Positions 1 to 11,657 of a stretch of DNA of 64,000 nt are shown here, piece after piece. A program made the translations under genes and the position numbers. Origin of the DNA: Littorina saxatilis (lineage: Eukaryota > Mollusca > Gastropoda > Littorinimorpha > Littorinidae); assembly GCF_037325665.1 (NCBI RefSeq), contig NC_090251.1:23028398-23092397 (forward strand), written 5' to 3'. How positions within the stretch are numbered: the stretch's first letter is position 1; each line of letters starts with the position of its first letter. Under the pieces are notes generated by a model, which was not told where the DNA came from, searched no databases, and was given only the letters and a program-made list of their open reading frames with translations.

Positions 1-26
1 CACACACTCACGCACATACACCCCAC

Positions 27-34
27 ATGCCACA

Positions 35-92
<58 letters not shown>

Positions 93-352
93 NNNNNNNN
101 NNNNNNNNNNNNNNNNNNNNNNNNNNNNNNNNNNNNNNNNNNNNNNNNNNNNNNNNNNNNNNNNNNNNNNNNNNNNNNNNNNNNNNNNNNNNNNNNNNNN
201 NNNNNNNNNNNNNNNNNNNNNNNNNNNNNNNNNNNNNNNNNNNNNNNNNNNNNNNNNNNNNNNNNNNNNNNNNNNNNNNNNNNNNNNNNNNNCACACACA
301 CCACACACACACAAACACACACACACACACACACACACACGCCTCCGTACAT
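27..352. repeat. (AC)n microsatellite containing the assembly gap
   Basis: Nearly pure AC dinucleotide repeat on both sides of a run of N. Its true length is unknown because the gap falls inside it. Reading frames through it (His-Thr or Cys-Val repeats) are artefacts. Confidence 0.95.
93..292. other. Assembly gap (200 N)
   Basis: Exactly 200 N characters. The round number suggests a placeholder rather than a measured distance. Confidence 0.98.
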
Positions 353-1833
353 CTATGCACGCGGCTCATCACAGTGCGGTGTCAGGCAGTCATGGGTAAA
401 AAAATAAAAAAATAAAAAAAATGAAGCGAGTCTGGCGCCTGTGATAGACCCTGGCGACAGCATCGTGAACTATTGACCCCGTCGTCGTATTCAACCACGG
501 CCACGCATTTGGTCATTGTCGGGGGAGGGAGGGACGGACGGACGGACGGACGGAGGGGCTGAGGCCACCAAGAAGAAAGAAAGCAAGAAACAAAATTTTT
601 TAAAAACTGATTATAAAAAAAGATAAAGCGGAAAATAACGAACATACAGAACAGCCGTGAAGTTCTGTATGCTGGCGGTGGTGTGGTGATTGGGTGAGAG
701 ATTAGACGAGGAGGGACTGAGGAATAAGCTGAGTCCATTGCTTCTCAGTCAGTCTCAGTCAGATTAACCGACATGTTAAAACACAAGGGAAAAAATGCAG
801 TCAACATTCCTCGCCTCAACTACTTTGTGCAAAAATATTCACGTTCTGCATCATAATAATGCAGGTTATGGCAGTGATTCATAATCTGCAACCATTTCAG
901 TGAGTGGCAGAGCCTCGCAACGCACGCGCGCCTTTATAACACTGACAGGCTGGTTCGCATGCTGGCTAGATCAAAACAGCCGACTGCTTGCTGTGCAAAG
1001 CGTTATGCCGTTGCCGTGATTGCACCGACAAAAGGGAGGGGGAAAGAAACGAAAGCGCAGTCGGTGCTCTATTTCAACGGTGTCATCAAATTAAAATCTC
1101 ATTTTTCTTTTCCCATTGAAAAGATTTCCTGAAACCGGCGTCTTCTGACAGGAAAAAAAGGGAGACGGAAAAATAATATTTATGTGCCAAATAAAACATG
1201 CGGAGTTAACCCTGACAGTGCCCCATACGCGGAAGTGAAGGTGTCCTTCGAGCACAATAACTAAAAATGGAATTGGATTCTAAACTCGTGCAGAAAAAAA
1301 TGCTTGTAAAAGCATTTCTACATCAATTGAAGATATAAAGCACTTTTCGTCGTCAATTAATTAACATGTGTATGATCTTACTTCTGATTTACGATTATAT
1401 ACGCCGATCAGAGTGTATTTTTTGACGGTACGACATACTTGCTCCTTACTAACGTTCAATCCGTATCCACCTTTTCAGGCCGTGTTGACCCGTTTCTCCT
1501 GCGTCGCGTCTCCTTTGAAAGCTGTGTAAGCGCAGAACACAAAGCCGTCTGTCTGCTGCAGCCGCACACTTTTGCTTGAAAAACGGATCGGAGACTGATT
1601 TCATCCTTTGTGGGAAGTTACAGACTAGCTACGGAGACTATATTACCTTTCGCAAGCATCTTTCTGTGAGAACCATTTCGGAAATCATTTGTTCTCGTCA
1701 CTGCAACGTCTGAAGGCGGCCGGCCGCGCGCGTCTTGAGTCTATTTACACTTTGCCACCGGTGAAGCACTTGGCGAACTGTGTGTTTTTCGCAATCTGAT
1801 TTTCTGTGGTGCTAATTACCCCGCTGTGCAGAA
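353..1833. other. Non-coding upstream region of the small heat-shock gene
   Basis: No convincing gene is seen. It holds a short GGAC tandem repeat (about 531-554) and AT-rich unique sequence. The part next to the gene (about 1100-1833) is the likely promoter and 5' UTR. A TATA-like stretch, CTATATTA, lies near 1638, but no start site can be fixed from sequence alone. Confidence 0.6.
1125..1134 (+). promoter_or_regulatory. Heat-shock-element-like pair of pentamers
   Basis: The sequence tTTCc followed directly by tGAAa gives two inverted nTTCn/nGAAn units with correct spacing, the core of an HSF binding site. It lies about 700 bp upstream of the small heat-shock gene. Only two perfect units are present and a functional HSE usually has three, so this is weak evidence. 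A similar GAGAAAATTCTC palindrome lies just inside the coding region, near 1850. Confidence 0.3.
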
Positions 1834-2337
1834 ATGGCTCTTGAGAAAATTCTCGCTCCCAGCGTTGTGGATACTCACTTCTTCGATGACATTTTCGAGG
1901 ATGTGAATCGTGAGGTTTACCGCATGCATCACGATTTGCGTCAAGAGATGCAGCGCTTGACCCCACGTGACCCCATTTCGGCCGCCGGCGATTCCCTGGA
2001 AAAGCACCTGAAAACCCTGCGTGATTCCGTCGTCAGCAAGGAGGACGGCAGCCAGGAGTTCCGCTTCAACGTGGATCTCAACGCCTTCAAGCCCGAGGAG
2101 ATCAACGTGACGATCAAAGGCAACGCCGTCAGCATCGGCGCAAAGCACGAAGACAAGAGCGACAAGTCTTCGGTGATGCACGCATTTTCTCGATCCTTCA
2201 CTCTGCCCGAGGGCGTCGATCCGGAGAACCTGACCTGCTCGCTGTCCAAGGATGGAGTCATGACCGTCAAAGGACCAGTGGATACCCCAGCCCTGGATGG
2301 ACCGCCCGAAAAGAAGCAGAAAACCATCAAAGAGTGA
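1834..2337 (+). CDS. Small heat-shock protein (alpha-crystallin/HSP20 family)
   Basis: Single-exon gene for a 167-residue ATP-independent holdase chaperone, expected in the cytosol or nucleus as oligomers. The alpha-crystallin domain covers about residues 74-150. Visible family marks are the beta strand EFRFNVDLNAF, the conserved arginine in HAFSRSFTLPEGVD (residue 120, equivalent to the disease-linked arginine of human alphaB-crystallin) and the closing DGVMTVKGP. The N-terminal arm (residues 1-73) is helical and charged, and the C-terminal tail is short and lysine-rich without an obvious I-x-I anchor. The length is typical of the family. The start is the first ATG of the frame, in a fair Kozak context (cagaaATGg). 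Absence of introns is common in heat-inducible genes, since it avoids splicing under stress. No operon or paralogue is visible nearby. The family is sure; the exact orthologue is not. Confidence 0.93.
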   Translation: MALEKILAPSVVDTHFFDDIFEDVNREVYRMHHDLRQEMQRLTPRDPISAAGDSLEKHLKTLRDSVVSKEDGSQEFRFNVDLNAFKPEEINVTIKGNAVSIGAKHEDKSDKSSVMHAFSRSFTLPEGVDPENLTCSLSKDGVMTVKGPVDTPALDGPPEKKQKTIKE

Positions 2338-3787
2338 ACTGAGATTTTTCACCGGTTTCGCTTCCCTTGACAGGGCCTCTTTACCAAGGGAAGCAACCGC
2401 CTACTGCAGCATTTGTTATTGTCGTAGTCTGTGCTGAAAGCGAAAGTAGAAACTGTATCGTAAATGTGGTTGTTGGTGTTCTTTGATGGTTGCACCATGT
2501 CTTGGTCGCTTAGTTTGAATATATATTTTAAGCACAAACTAGTTATGTTGCCTTTTATGCTCAGTTTATCTTCAGTTTTGAAGAGGAGTTTCTTTTGTAA
2601 ATCAGAACAGATCTGAATCTCATTTATGAGAACCATACAAGAGTTGTTTCCTTTTTCAACATTGAGATAAATGCGGTTTTTAGTAAAGATATTGTTATGT
2701 TTTTATTTGTTTGAAAACACTGGGATTCTAGTGGAATATAAATTCATTTCCTTGCAACAGGGTGTTTCCATGTTAGTTTTTTGGTTGTTGTTGGTAACAT
2801 TGATTAAGACAATAATGTTTTGTTAAAGAAAAATATTGTGTGTACTTTTAAAGCATTTAAGGGTAAAAGTAAGATTTAAGTGTACTTTTTTTTTGGTGGT
2901 GAATAGAAGTTTGTTTTACCTGCCCATATTCTGGTGGACATTTTACTGTTGTTAGATATATTGTGCAAGTTTATGAAATGGATTGCTTCATATTTGAGCG
3001 TTTTGAAGTTCAAAAAGATTATTTCGCATTTGATCATTTTGAATTTGAAGAGAAGCCATTTTTCCAAGCTTTTTGTTTTCTGTTGACAAAATTCTGATTC
3101 GTGTGATCGTTGATTATCAAGTTGATATTTAACTAATTAAGTTATGAACTAGTGGGTACTAGTTCAGAATCACGTTTATCTTTATTTGTGAGTACATGTG
3201 CAGTATTTCACACATCATGACAAGTTCAACTTATCAGTTAATGTCATTTAAGATCTAAGTTTTATTTATTTATTTTCACTAAGGCCCCAAAAAATATATG
3301 TTGGATTAAGGTAAATTCCCTGGCACTGTTTTTCTCTGCTGACCCTGAAACATTTTTTGTTTCACTTTGAAAAGAAAAATATTCCCAGACAACAAGCAAT
3401 TTTGAACCCCATGTTTTTTTAATGAAAAATTCTAAAAGATAACGAAATACTGACCCGTCCCACATTTTGGATCATGTGACCCTAATCCAACATTTTTGTT
3501 TTGACCTAGGGAAGGTGCTTGAATTACACAACATATTCTTATCCAAAACAAAGTTTACTGTTTTACCCTAACGTGAAATTTATATCGCAGTCATTCAGGT
3601 GTGCCATTTGATCAGGATCGTTTCAGTTTCAGTTTAGGATCTGATGTTCTGACTCAGAATTTTATATTTTATTTCTCATTTTTGAAAGTAAATCATTATT
3701 GTTACTGGACATTACTTGTTTGTTTTTGTAACCATATATTTACCATCACTGTTGTCAAGCTCTGTCTTGCCTGTATCACTCACTTTT

Positions 3788-3857
<70 letters not shown>

Positions 3858-3990
3858 ACTCTAAGTCAAAGCATTTTTATGTGATCATGTATGGAATGTA
3901 ACTGAGACTTGAGAGTGAGAGGTTGTGTGTGAGAGCGTGCTGCATGCACTCAAAAGCTTTATGGCATTGTAAGCCAGTTGTGGCAAATTA
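2338..3990. other. AT-rich 3' flank of the small heat-shock gene
   Basis: Probably contains the 3' UTR, but no AATAAA with a clear downstream context could be assigned. Apart from the TC run at 3793-3856, nothing coding or repetitive is recognised. Confidence 0.6.
3793..3856. repeat. (TC)n microsatellite
   Basis: Uninterrupted TC dinucleotide run of about 64 bp. The Ser-Leu repeat reading frames across it are not genes. Confidence 0.95.
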
Positions 3991-3993
3991 TTA

Positions 3994-4335
3994 GGCAAAA
4001 AAAAAAGTTGTATGTTTCTGGTAACATGGCTACAAAAAATAGGGTAGGTAGGTAGGGATTTTTTTGGTTTTTTTTGTTTTGTTTTGTGTTGGTCAGGGTA
4101 GAAAATAACTATACAGTGACGCAAAGAGACTGGACTTACTATACAAAGAGAAAGACAACACATTACAAAACAAATGAGACAAAAGGGATGCGGGGTTATC
4201 CCCCTTGTGCCGTCTGCCGTTTTGATGCTTTTTTTTTGCAATAATAAAAAAAAGTCTAAGGTTGGGGGGGGGGGGGGGGGGGGAAAACGAGGTAGGGTCG
4301 GGTGACCAGAAACATACAACTTGTTTTTTGTTGCC
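3994..4335. mobile_element. MITE with long TIRs and TTA flanks (PIF/Harbinger-like)
   Basis: The left end GGCAA...AAGTTGTATGTTTCTGGT and the right end ACCAGAAACATACAACTT...TTGCC form inverted repeats of about 30 bp. TTA is present on both sides (3991-3993 and 4336-4338), matching the 3-bp TWA target duplication of PIF/Harbinger elements. The interior has no coding capacity and includes a run of about 20 G near 4264-4283. The boundaries are seen directly; the superfamily is inferred from the target duplication. Confidence 0.6.
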
Positions 4336-4339
4336 TTAA

Positions 4340-6468
4340 CCTTTGCCGTGCTTCCTGGGTTCACCTGTACCCAGAGACACACTAAAATCATTGTAACTCT
4401 GGAACCATTAAAGGTATCGTTTTGAAATTTTAAGTATCTCTCACACACCTAATTTGCTCTCTGTCTGCAAATTTTTAGTGTGTACATGACAAAACATTAA
4501 AATTAATTGATTATGATAATTTACATAAACACTACCGATGGCGCGGGTTCACACAAACCCATACTTTTAAAGAGTAGTAGTGATTGTAACTATCCCTCTG
4601 CCGACGGCGCGGGTTCTGCTACACCCATAATTACCAAAGCGGCGGAACAGTGTCTGTCTGCCTGTTTGTCTCCAAGAGACTGTCTGTCTGTCTGTCCGTA
4701 TCTCTCTGTCTGTTGTCAGTTGCTCTGTCTGTCTGTCTATCTGTCTATCCGTCTATCTGTCTATCCGTCTATCTGACTGACTGTCTGTCTCTGAATCTGT
4801 CTCTCTTTGTCTCTCTCTCTCTCTCTCTGTGTGTCTCTCTCTCTCTCTGTCTCTCTCTCTGTGTCTCTCTCTCTCTCTCTGTCTCTCTCTCTTAGTCTCT
4901 CTCTCTCTGTCTCTCTCTCTTAGTCTCTCTCTCTGTCTCTCTTTCTTAGTCTCTCTCTCTTTCTTAGTCTCTCTCTCTCTCTTTCTTTGTCTCTCTCTCT
5001 CTCTTTCTTAGTCTCTCTCTTTCTTAGTATCTCTCTCTCTCTCTTTCTTAGTCTCTCTCTCTCTCTCTTTCTTAGTCTCTCTCTCTTTCTTAGTCTCTCT
5101 CTCTCTCTCTCTTTCTTAGTCTCTCTCTCTCTCTTTCTTAGTCTCTCTCTCTCTTTCTTACTCTCTCTCTCTCTTTCTTAGTCTCTCTCTCTCTTTCTTA
5201 GTCTCTCTCTCTCTCTTTCTTAGTCTCTCTCTCTCTCTTTCTTAGTCTCTCTCTCTCTCTCTTTCTTAGTCTCTCTCTCTTTCCGCTTAGTCTCTCTCTC
5301 TCTCTCTTTCTTAGTCTCTCTCTCGTTCTTAGTCTCTCTCTCTCTCTCTTTTTTTCTTAGTCTCTCTCTCTCTCTTTCTTAGTCTCTCTCTCTCTTTCTT
5401 TAATTCTTAGTCTCTCTCTCTCTTTCTTAGTCTCTCTCTCTTTCTTAGTCTCTCTCTCTTTCTTAGTCTCTCTCTCTCTCTCTTTCTGAGTCTCTCTCTC
5501 TTTCTTAGTCTCTCTCTCTTTCTTTGTCTCTCTCTCTTTTTTTGTCTCTCTCTCTTTCTTAGTTTCTCTCTCTTTCTTAGTCTCTCTCTCTCTCTCTTTC
5601 TTAGTCTCTCTCTCTCTCTCTTTCTTGGTCTCTCTCTCTCTCTCTTTCTTAGTCTCTCTCTCTCTCTTTCTTAGTCTCTCTCTCTCTCTTTCTTAGTCTC
5701 TCTCTCTCTCTCTTTCTTAGTCTCTCTCTCTTTCTTTGTCTCTCTCTCTCTCTTTCTTAGTCTCTCTCTCTTTCTTAGTCTCCCTCTCTCTCTTTCTTAG
5801 TCTCTCTCTCTCTTTCTTAGTCTCCCTCTCTCTCTTTTTTAGTCTCTCTCTCTCTCTCTCTCTCTTTCTTAGTCTCTCTCTCTCTCTTTCTTAGTCTCTC
5901 TCTCTCTTTCTTAGTCTCCCTCTCTCTCTTTTTTAGTCTCTCTCTCTTTCTCTTTCTTAGTCTCTCTCTATCTCTTTCTTAGCCTCTCTCTCTCTTTCTT
6001 AGCCTCTCTCTCCCTTTCTTAGTCTCGCTCTCTCTCTTTCTTAGTCTCTCTCTCTCTCTCTTTCTTAGTCTCTCTCTCTCTTTCTTAGTCTCTCTCTCTT
6101 TCTTAGTCTCTCTCTCTCTCTCTCTTTCTTAGTCTCTCTCTCTCTCTCTTTCTTAGTCTCTCTCTCTTTCTTAGTCTCTCTCTCTCTCTTTCTTAGTCTC
6201 TCTCTCTCTCTTTCTTAGTCTCTCTCTCTCTTTCTTAGTCTCTCAGTCTCTCTGTCTCTCCCCTTCCCCTCTCCCTCCCCCTCTCCCTCCCCTGCAAGAA
6301 GTCGGTGAAGGGAGAAACTCGATGCACCCACTGAAGTAGCGCTGTGGGTTTCCCTGAACCCACCCCGTCGTTAGAGAAATAAACGGTAAAAACCCTCTTT
6401 CAAATGTATGGGTTCAGACAAACCCGCATCGTCGGGCGTGTGTAGTCAAAAGCGGCATCCGGCAAAGG
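4340..6468. mobile_element. Non-autonomous piggyBac-like element carrying a satellite
   Basis: It is flanked by TTAA at 4336-4339 and 6469-6472. The ends are CCTTTGCCG and its reverse complement CGGCAAAGG, as expected for piggyBac-type elements, which insert at TTAA. A subterminal inverted repeat is also visible: GCGCGGGTTCACACAAACCC on the left and GGGTTCAGACAAACCCGC on the right. No transposase is present; most of the interior is the TC-rich satellite annotated separately. Confidence 0.65.
4640..6250 (+). repeat. Polypyrimidine satellite, (TC)n TTTCTTAG units
   Basis: About 1.6 kb of TCTG/TC repeats that settle into a variable unit of roughly 18-28 bp: a TC run followed by TTTCTTAG. One strand is almost pure pyrimidine for over 1 kb. 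The Ser-Leu reading frames here are repeat artefacts. Confidence 0.9.
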
Positions 6469-6472
6469 TTAA

Positions 6473-7320
6473 TATGCAAGGACAGTGAACATGTTTGTGA
6501 ACAGCCAAACCTTCCTTCAAAATCAAACTTTAGTTTTCATACATAGCTCAATGTACTTGGTTAATTTGCTGTCTTTCCTTGAAAAAAAAAAAACCCACAA
6601 CAAACAAAACAAGCAAAAAACACATCAAAAATTAACTAACATACAAAAACCAAATCTGCATCCTTACTCAGAGTCAGAAAAGATTACTACTAATGGAACT
6701 TGCTGCTAGCGAACAATCATTACAATTGTGCATACACACACAAACAAAGACAGACAGAAGTGAGAATATTCAAATACAATCAACAATAAAACACATGATC
6801 TGACAGAACACTAACTAGTCTTACTGAATCAAAAAACTTGAGTCCATAGGGTAAAAGCCATTCTACTTTCAGGGGTTTTTCTAATGATAAAATTCAGTGT
6901 GAAAAATGATAATAATAATGAAGTAGAATTGGAAAAGCTTTTTGCCACAAAAAGAAGATTTTTGTGGACTGCTTTCACATTGTATTATGGAGGCACAGTT
7001 TAGTCCTTAATTCCTGAACAAAACAAAACGTTTTGAAAATGATTTGGGGAAATAAACCATATGTTGGTATGTAGTTCGGTGAACAAACACACACACACAC
7101 ACACACAAACATTTTGAGGGATGTCAGTTGTAGCCACAGGCACCTAACTCGAGTTCTAGGATGAAAGAGTTGCCGTCCGTCCCCTGAAAACAGAGTCCCT
7201 ATGTCAGTGTGTGTAAAGGAGCGAGTGATGGTAGTTCAAGGGAGAGTATCCAATGTTGCATAGCACTATTCCTACAGTTGTTGTTACCTCCCTTGGTATA
7301 TCAAGGCTGGTGGCTTTTTA
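6473..7320. other. AT-rich stretch without recognised genes
   Basis: Contains a short (AC)n run near 7087-7108 and otherwise unique-looking AT-rich sequence. No gene is supported. Confidence 0.5.
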
Positions 7321-8178
7321 TATATAGTCAATTTTTGACTAAATATTTTAACATCGAGGGGGAATCGAGACGAGGGTCGTGGTGTATGTGCGTGTGTCTG
7401 TGTGTCTGTGTGTGTGTGTAAAGCGATTCAGACTAAACTACTGGACCGATCTTTATGAAATTTGACATGAGAGTTCCTGGGTATGAAATCCCCGAACGTT
7501 TTTTTCATTTTTTTGATAAATGTCTTTGATGACGTCATATCCGGCTTTTCGTGAAAGTTGAGGCGGCACTGTCACGCCCTCATTTTTCAACCAAATTGGT
7601 TCAAATTTTGGTCAAGTAATCTTCGACGAAGCCCGGACTTCGGTATTGCATTTCAGCTTGGTGGCTTAAAAATTAATTAATGACTTTGGTCATTAAAAAT
7701 CTGAAAATTGTAAAAAAAAATAAAAATTTATAAAACGATCCAAATGTACGTTTATCTTATTCTCCATCATTTGCTGATTCCAAAAACATATAAATATGTT
7801 ATATTCGGATTAAAAACAAGCTCTGAAAATTAAATATATAAAAATTATTATCAAAATTAAATTGTCCAAATCAATTTAAAAACACTTTCATCTTATTCCT
7901 TGTCGGTTCCTGATTCCAAAAACATATAGATATGATATGTTTGGATTAAAAACACGCTCAGAAAGTTAAAACAAAGAGAGGTACAGAAAAGCGTGCTATC
8001 CTTCTTAGCGCAACTACTACCCCGCTCTTCTTGTCAATTTCACTGCCTTTGCCATGAGCGGTGGACTGACGATGCTACGAGTATACGGTCTTGCTGAAAA
8101 ATGGCATTGCGTTCAGTTTCATTCTGTGAGTTCGACAGCTACTTGACTAAATATTGTATTTTCGCCTTACGCGACTTG
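7321..8178 (+). mobile_element. R-family element, copy R1
   Basis: A diverged copy of an approximately 850-bp repeat that occurs seven times in the window. In this orientation it starts with the fold-back TAGTCAATTTTTGACTAAAT, followed by a GT microsatellite and the conserved block AGAGCGATTCAGAC. It ends with CTTGACTAAAT...CGCCTTACGCGACTTG. It is non-coding. The architecture suggests a Helentron-derived non-autonomous element (HINE), which is inference. Confidence 0.85.
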
Positions 8179-8363
8179 TTTTCTTCTGCATTTCTTATCC
8201 GTTTTTATCTCGAGCTATATGTTAGCCGAACTTGCAATATCATATGTAATATCATAACGTCAGCAGGCCTAAGACTATTTTTTGCTACAGGCATGTGTAT
8301 GGTACACCACTTCCAAGCTACTCACCAATTTCAGCTCCACTCATGAACAGAGATCCAAGTGCG

Positions 8364-8598
8364 AACAAACAAACAAACAAACAGACAGACAAACAAACAG
8401 ACAGACAAACAAACAGACAAACAAACAAACAAACAGACAGACAAACAAACAAACAAACAGACAGACAAACAAACAGAGAGCACCCTATGCATGAGGAGTA
8501 AGCGTTAAAACACACGCGTTTATCTCCATGATCATTCCACAACTGATGTATCATACATGACGTGATTTAACAGAACACACTGACACACACACTGACTG

Positions 8599-8632
<34 letters not shown>

Positions 8633-8690
8633 ACACACACACACACACACTGACACACACACACATACACACAAACTACACACGTAATCA
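8364..8690. repeat. Microsatellites (AAAC/ACAG)n and (AC)n
   Basis: A block of AAAC and ACAG tetranucleotides (8364-8476) followed by interrupted AC repeats (8579-8690). The apparent Gln-Thr-Asn reading frames are not genes. Confidence 0.9.
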
Positions 8691-8849
8691 AGGCAAATGT
8701 CATGCTTTGATTTTTTTCTGTCTGGGTAAGTGCACGGAGCAGCTGAAAGAAACCTTCCTTCTCACTGAGCCCAGGGACCTATATTAGATTCTCCAAAAAT
8801 GTACTCCAGTGGCAAGTCGTCCCACTTCAGAAAATCCTCTTTTGTCGAC

Positions 8850-10665
8850 ATCCTTTATCCCACAACAAGCGCTCAAATGTAAACAGGAAGCCGAACAGCA
8901 CCAAAGAAGAACTCGACGTAGAAGACTTTGAGCTCCGCTGCCCCATGCCCCCTCTCAGCCCACAACAACCACCCCTCGAAGACATCACCATCACGGCGCC
9001 AGGCCGCGTTGAAAAACTCCTACGTAACCTGAACCCCAACAAAGCCAGTGGGCCAGACCAACTCAGCCCCCGCGTCCTAAAAGAGGTAGCGACGGAGCTT
9101 GCACCGGCGCTAACACTATTGTTCCAGGCCTCTCTCAAATCGGGAGTGGTACCAGCAGACTGGAAGCTAGCCCATGTAACGCCAGTCTTCAAGAAAGGGG
9201 AGCGTTACAGGCCGGAGAACTATCGACCAATCTCCCTCACATCTATCCCCTGCAAGCTCCTAGAACACATTATTGTGAGCGCCATCCTCACCTACTGCGA
9301 ACAACACCAAATACTCTGTCCTGAACAACACGGCTTCCGACGGGGAAGATCATGCGAGACCCAGCTGCTAGGGCTTGTCGACGAGGCCTCGTTCGCGCTT
9401 GAGCAAGGGCACCAGGTGGACCTTCTAGTGCTGGATTTCTCCCGCGCGTTTGACAAGGTCAGCCACAGTCTACTCGTGCATAAGCTCCGTCAGTACGGCA
9501 TAGGTGGTAAAGTCAACGCCTGGGTCGAGGATTTCCTCACCAACAGGAAGCAGTCCGTCGTCGTCAACGGGGCCATCTCAGAGCTAGCTCCAGTGGAAAG
9601 TGGCGTTCCTCAAGGGTCCGTGCTCGGGCCGACGCTATTTCTGCTGTACATAAACGATCTCCCGTCAGACCTGACCTCGACTGCGCGACTTTTCGCTGAC
9701 GACACAGCGTGCCATGCTGACGTCAAGACAGCAGCGGACCAAGAAAACCTCCAAACAGACCTCGACAGACTGGCGTCCTGGGAACAGAAGTGGAAGATGG
9801 CATTCCATCCTGCCAAATGCACCACCGTACACATGACCCGACGCCGTACCTCCCTACCATACGGAGTACCAGCTCCATGGCCAGAAACTCCAGGAGGAGA
9901 CCCAGGCCAAGTACCTCGGCGTCACCCTGACCAAAGACCTGAAGTGGAACACCCACATCGCCAACATCACCACCAAGGCGAACAGAGCACTTGGCTTTGC
10001 TAGACGCAACATCAAGCTCAGCAACAAGAAGGTCAAGGCGGCTGCATACAAGGCACTAGTACGACCCATCCTAGAGTATGCCAGCCCAGTATGGGACCCA
10101 CACACCGCTGAAGACAGTGCCTCTCTCGAAAAGGTCCAAAGAAGAGCAGCCAGATGGGTGTCGCATCGCTTCCGCCAGACCTCCAGCGTCAACAACATGC
10201 TCGAAGACCTTGAGTGGCCTACGCTTGAGAGCAGACGGAGGCGAGCGAGACTAACAACCTTCTACAAAGTCCACCACGACCTTGTCGCAGTGAAGAGCGG
10301 CAACCACGCACCAAAGCCAAGCCCACCCAAGTGCACGACTAGGCAGATCCACGCTCTATCCTACGAAATCCCCCACTCTAGGACAGCCTACAGGCAGAAA
10401 ACATTCTTCCCGCGCACCATTCCAGAGGAACCGCCTGCCTGTAGAAACTGCCACAGCGCCATCCCTGGCATCCTTTCAGGCCAGGCCGCTGGCAACTCTC
10501 CACTGACCCATCATCCCCCCCCCCCCCCTACCCCCAACCTCCCCCCCCCCCCCCCCTGAACTTCACCCCTGACCAAGCAATAGACCGGAACCACCATCAC
10601 CCAAGCCTAGCAGATTCATCACCATGCTGATGTTGGCTACCTATCACTAAGAAGAAGAAGAAGAA
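8850..10665 (+). mobile_element. 5'-truncated CR1/Jockey-group LINE
   Basis: Reverse transcriptase part of a non-LTR retrotransposon. Motifs in order are NPNKASGPDQLSPRVLKE, YRPENYRPISLTSIPCKLLE, GFRRGRSCETQLL, DFSRAFDKVSHSLL, SGVPQGSVLGPTLFLLYIND and the catalytic LFADDT. The open frame begins before the first ATG at 8945. A +1 frameshift near 9840-9870 separates the RT core from its thumb and C-terminal part, which continues as YLGVTLTKDLKWN and RPILEYASPVWDPH to about 10510, where two poly-C runs interrupt it. The tail is an AAG repeat near 10650. The endonuclease part is missing. This copy is dead. Confidence 0.85.
8945..10003 (+). pseudogene. LINE reverse transcriptase, broken by frameshift
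   Basis: The longest open piece of the LINE at 8850-10665 (352 codons). About the first 305 codons are genuine RT sequence with the GVPQGS and FADD catalytic motifs. The last 45 or so (a Pro/His-rich stretch) are out of frame after the frameshift and are not homologous. The matching C-terminal piece resumes in another frame and includes the open stretch at 10158-10559. Confidence 0.85.
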
Positions 10666-10666
10666 C

Positions 10667-11261
10667 AGAATCGGTTAAATTGTATCTCCGCAGAGAAGAG
10701 CTCTGCAAGGGACGGTATTACACTACCGCAGACCGCCGCGGACAGTTCAGTGGCATACGCAGTTACCTTTTCCTGCGGTCGGCGACCATCCTCGCAGGCG
10801 CAGTGAAGGAGTTTCCTATCTATCTAATATAGGTCTATGCTGAGCCTAACATCGTGTCAGACACACTAACACTTCTTCTGTCCAGGCTTTTCAGGGACAC
10901 AGGATAACACCATCCTTTCACTTGAATACGTGTCACAATTAAGAATAGAGCTGGGTGTTTTTTGTTGCGGTTGATCAGTTTTGTTTGCTTGTGTGTTTGT
11001 TTGGTTGGTTGGTTGGTATGTCTTGTTTGTAAGTGGTGGGTCAGTGTGGTGTTTTTGTTTGTTTGTTAGTGTATTTAGTGTTTGTTTGTTTGTCTTTCTC
11101 TGCTCTAATTTTGTAACTAACACCAGTGTCAATGTGCGAATTCAATTTATTCAAAAATTCACTAAGTGCAGAAAATACACAGCCAGGCTGTTGAACTCTG
11201 GTGTTTGTTCAAGCAGATGGATGTTCACATTCCGTGCAAAAGTCCCGGACAGACCCTTTGC
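10667..11261. other. Unassigned spacer
   Basis: No gene or clear element is recognised. It includes a T/G-rich low-complexity stretch (10975-11100). Confidence 0.5.
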
Positions 11262-11466
11262 ATGATTTTCATATTTCTACATTTTCCTGAAGAGTTTTTT
11301 TATGCTCTATCCAGTGGTGAAAACCGTTTTAGAAAAGAGCGAAAACTGTTTGAGTTATAAGCCTGTGACTAAGGTGACCCACACACTGTTACCAGACACT
11401 CCCCGGACGCAGAAACGCGCGAGGTGACATGCGACTCATTTCGTGGTGGAGGGTCACATATGCTTG
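11262..11466 (+). repeat. Z-family MITE fragment (copy Z1)
   Basis: About 200 bp closely matching 37932-38133 in the same orientation, including TATCCAGTGGTGAAAACCGT and the right terminal inverted repeat. The left terminal repeat present in Z2 is missing here, so this copy is truncated. Confidence 0.8.
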
Positions 11467-11552
11467 TCGTGACCTCCAGCTCACACGAGAAGGAATGTAG
11501 GCTGTTTTATTTGTGCACCCGGAATTTGGTCTACATTTTAATCTCTCTTTCT

Positions 11553-11614
11553 ACATTTAGTCAAGTTTTGACTAAATGTTTTAACATAGAGGGGGAATCG
11601 AGACGAGGGTCGTG

Positions 11615-11657
<43 letters not shown>

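Noticed and set aside
1-352. CRISPR-like or satellite array at the left edge
   Set aside because: It is a plain AC microsatellite interrupted by a gap; there are no spacers.
3601-5181. Long Ser-Leu open frames
   Set aside because: They are translations of TC-rich microsatellite and satellite sequence, with no start context, splice sites or non-repeat content.
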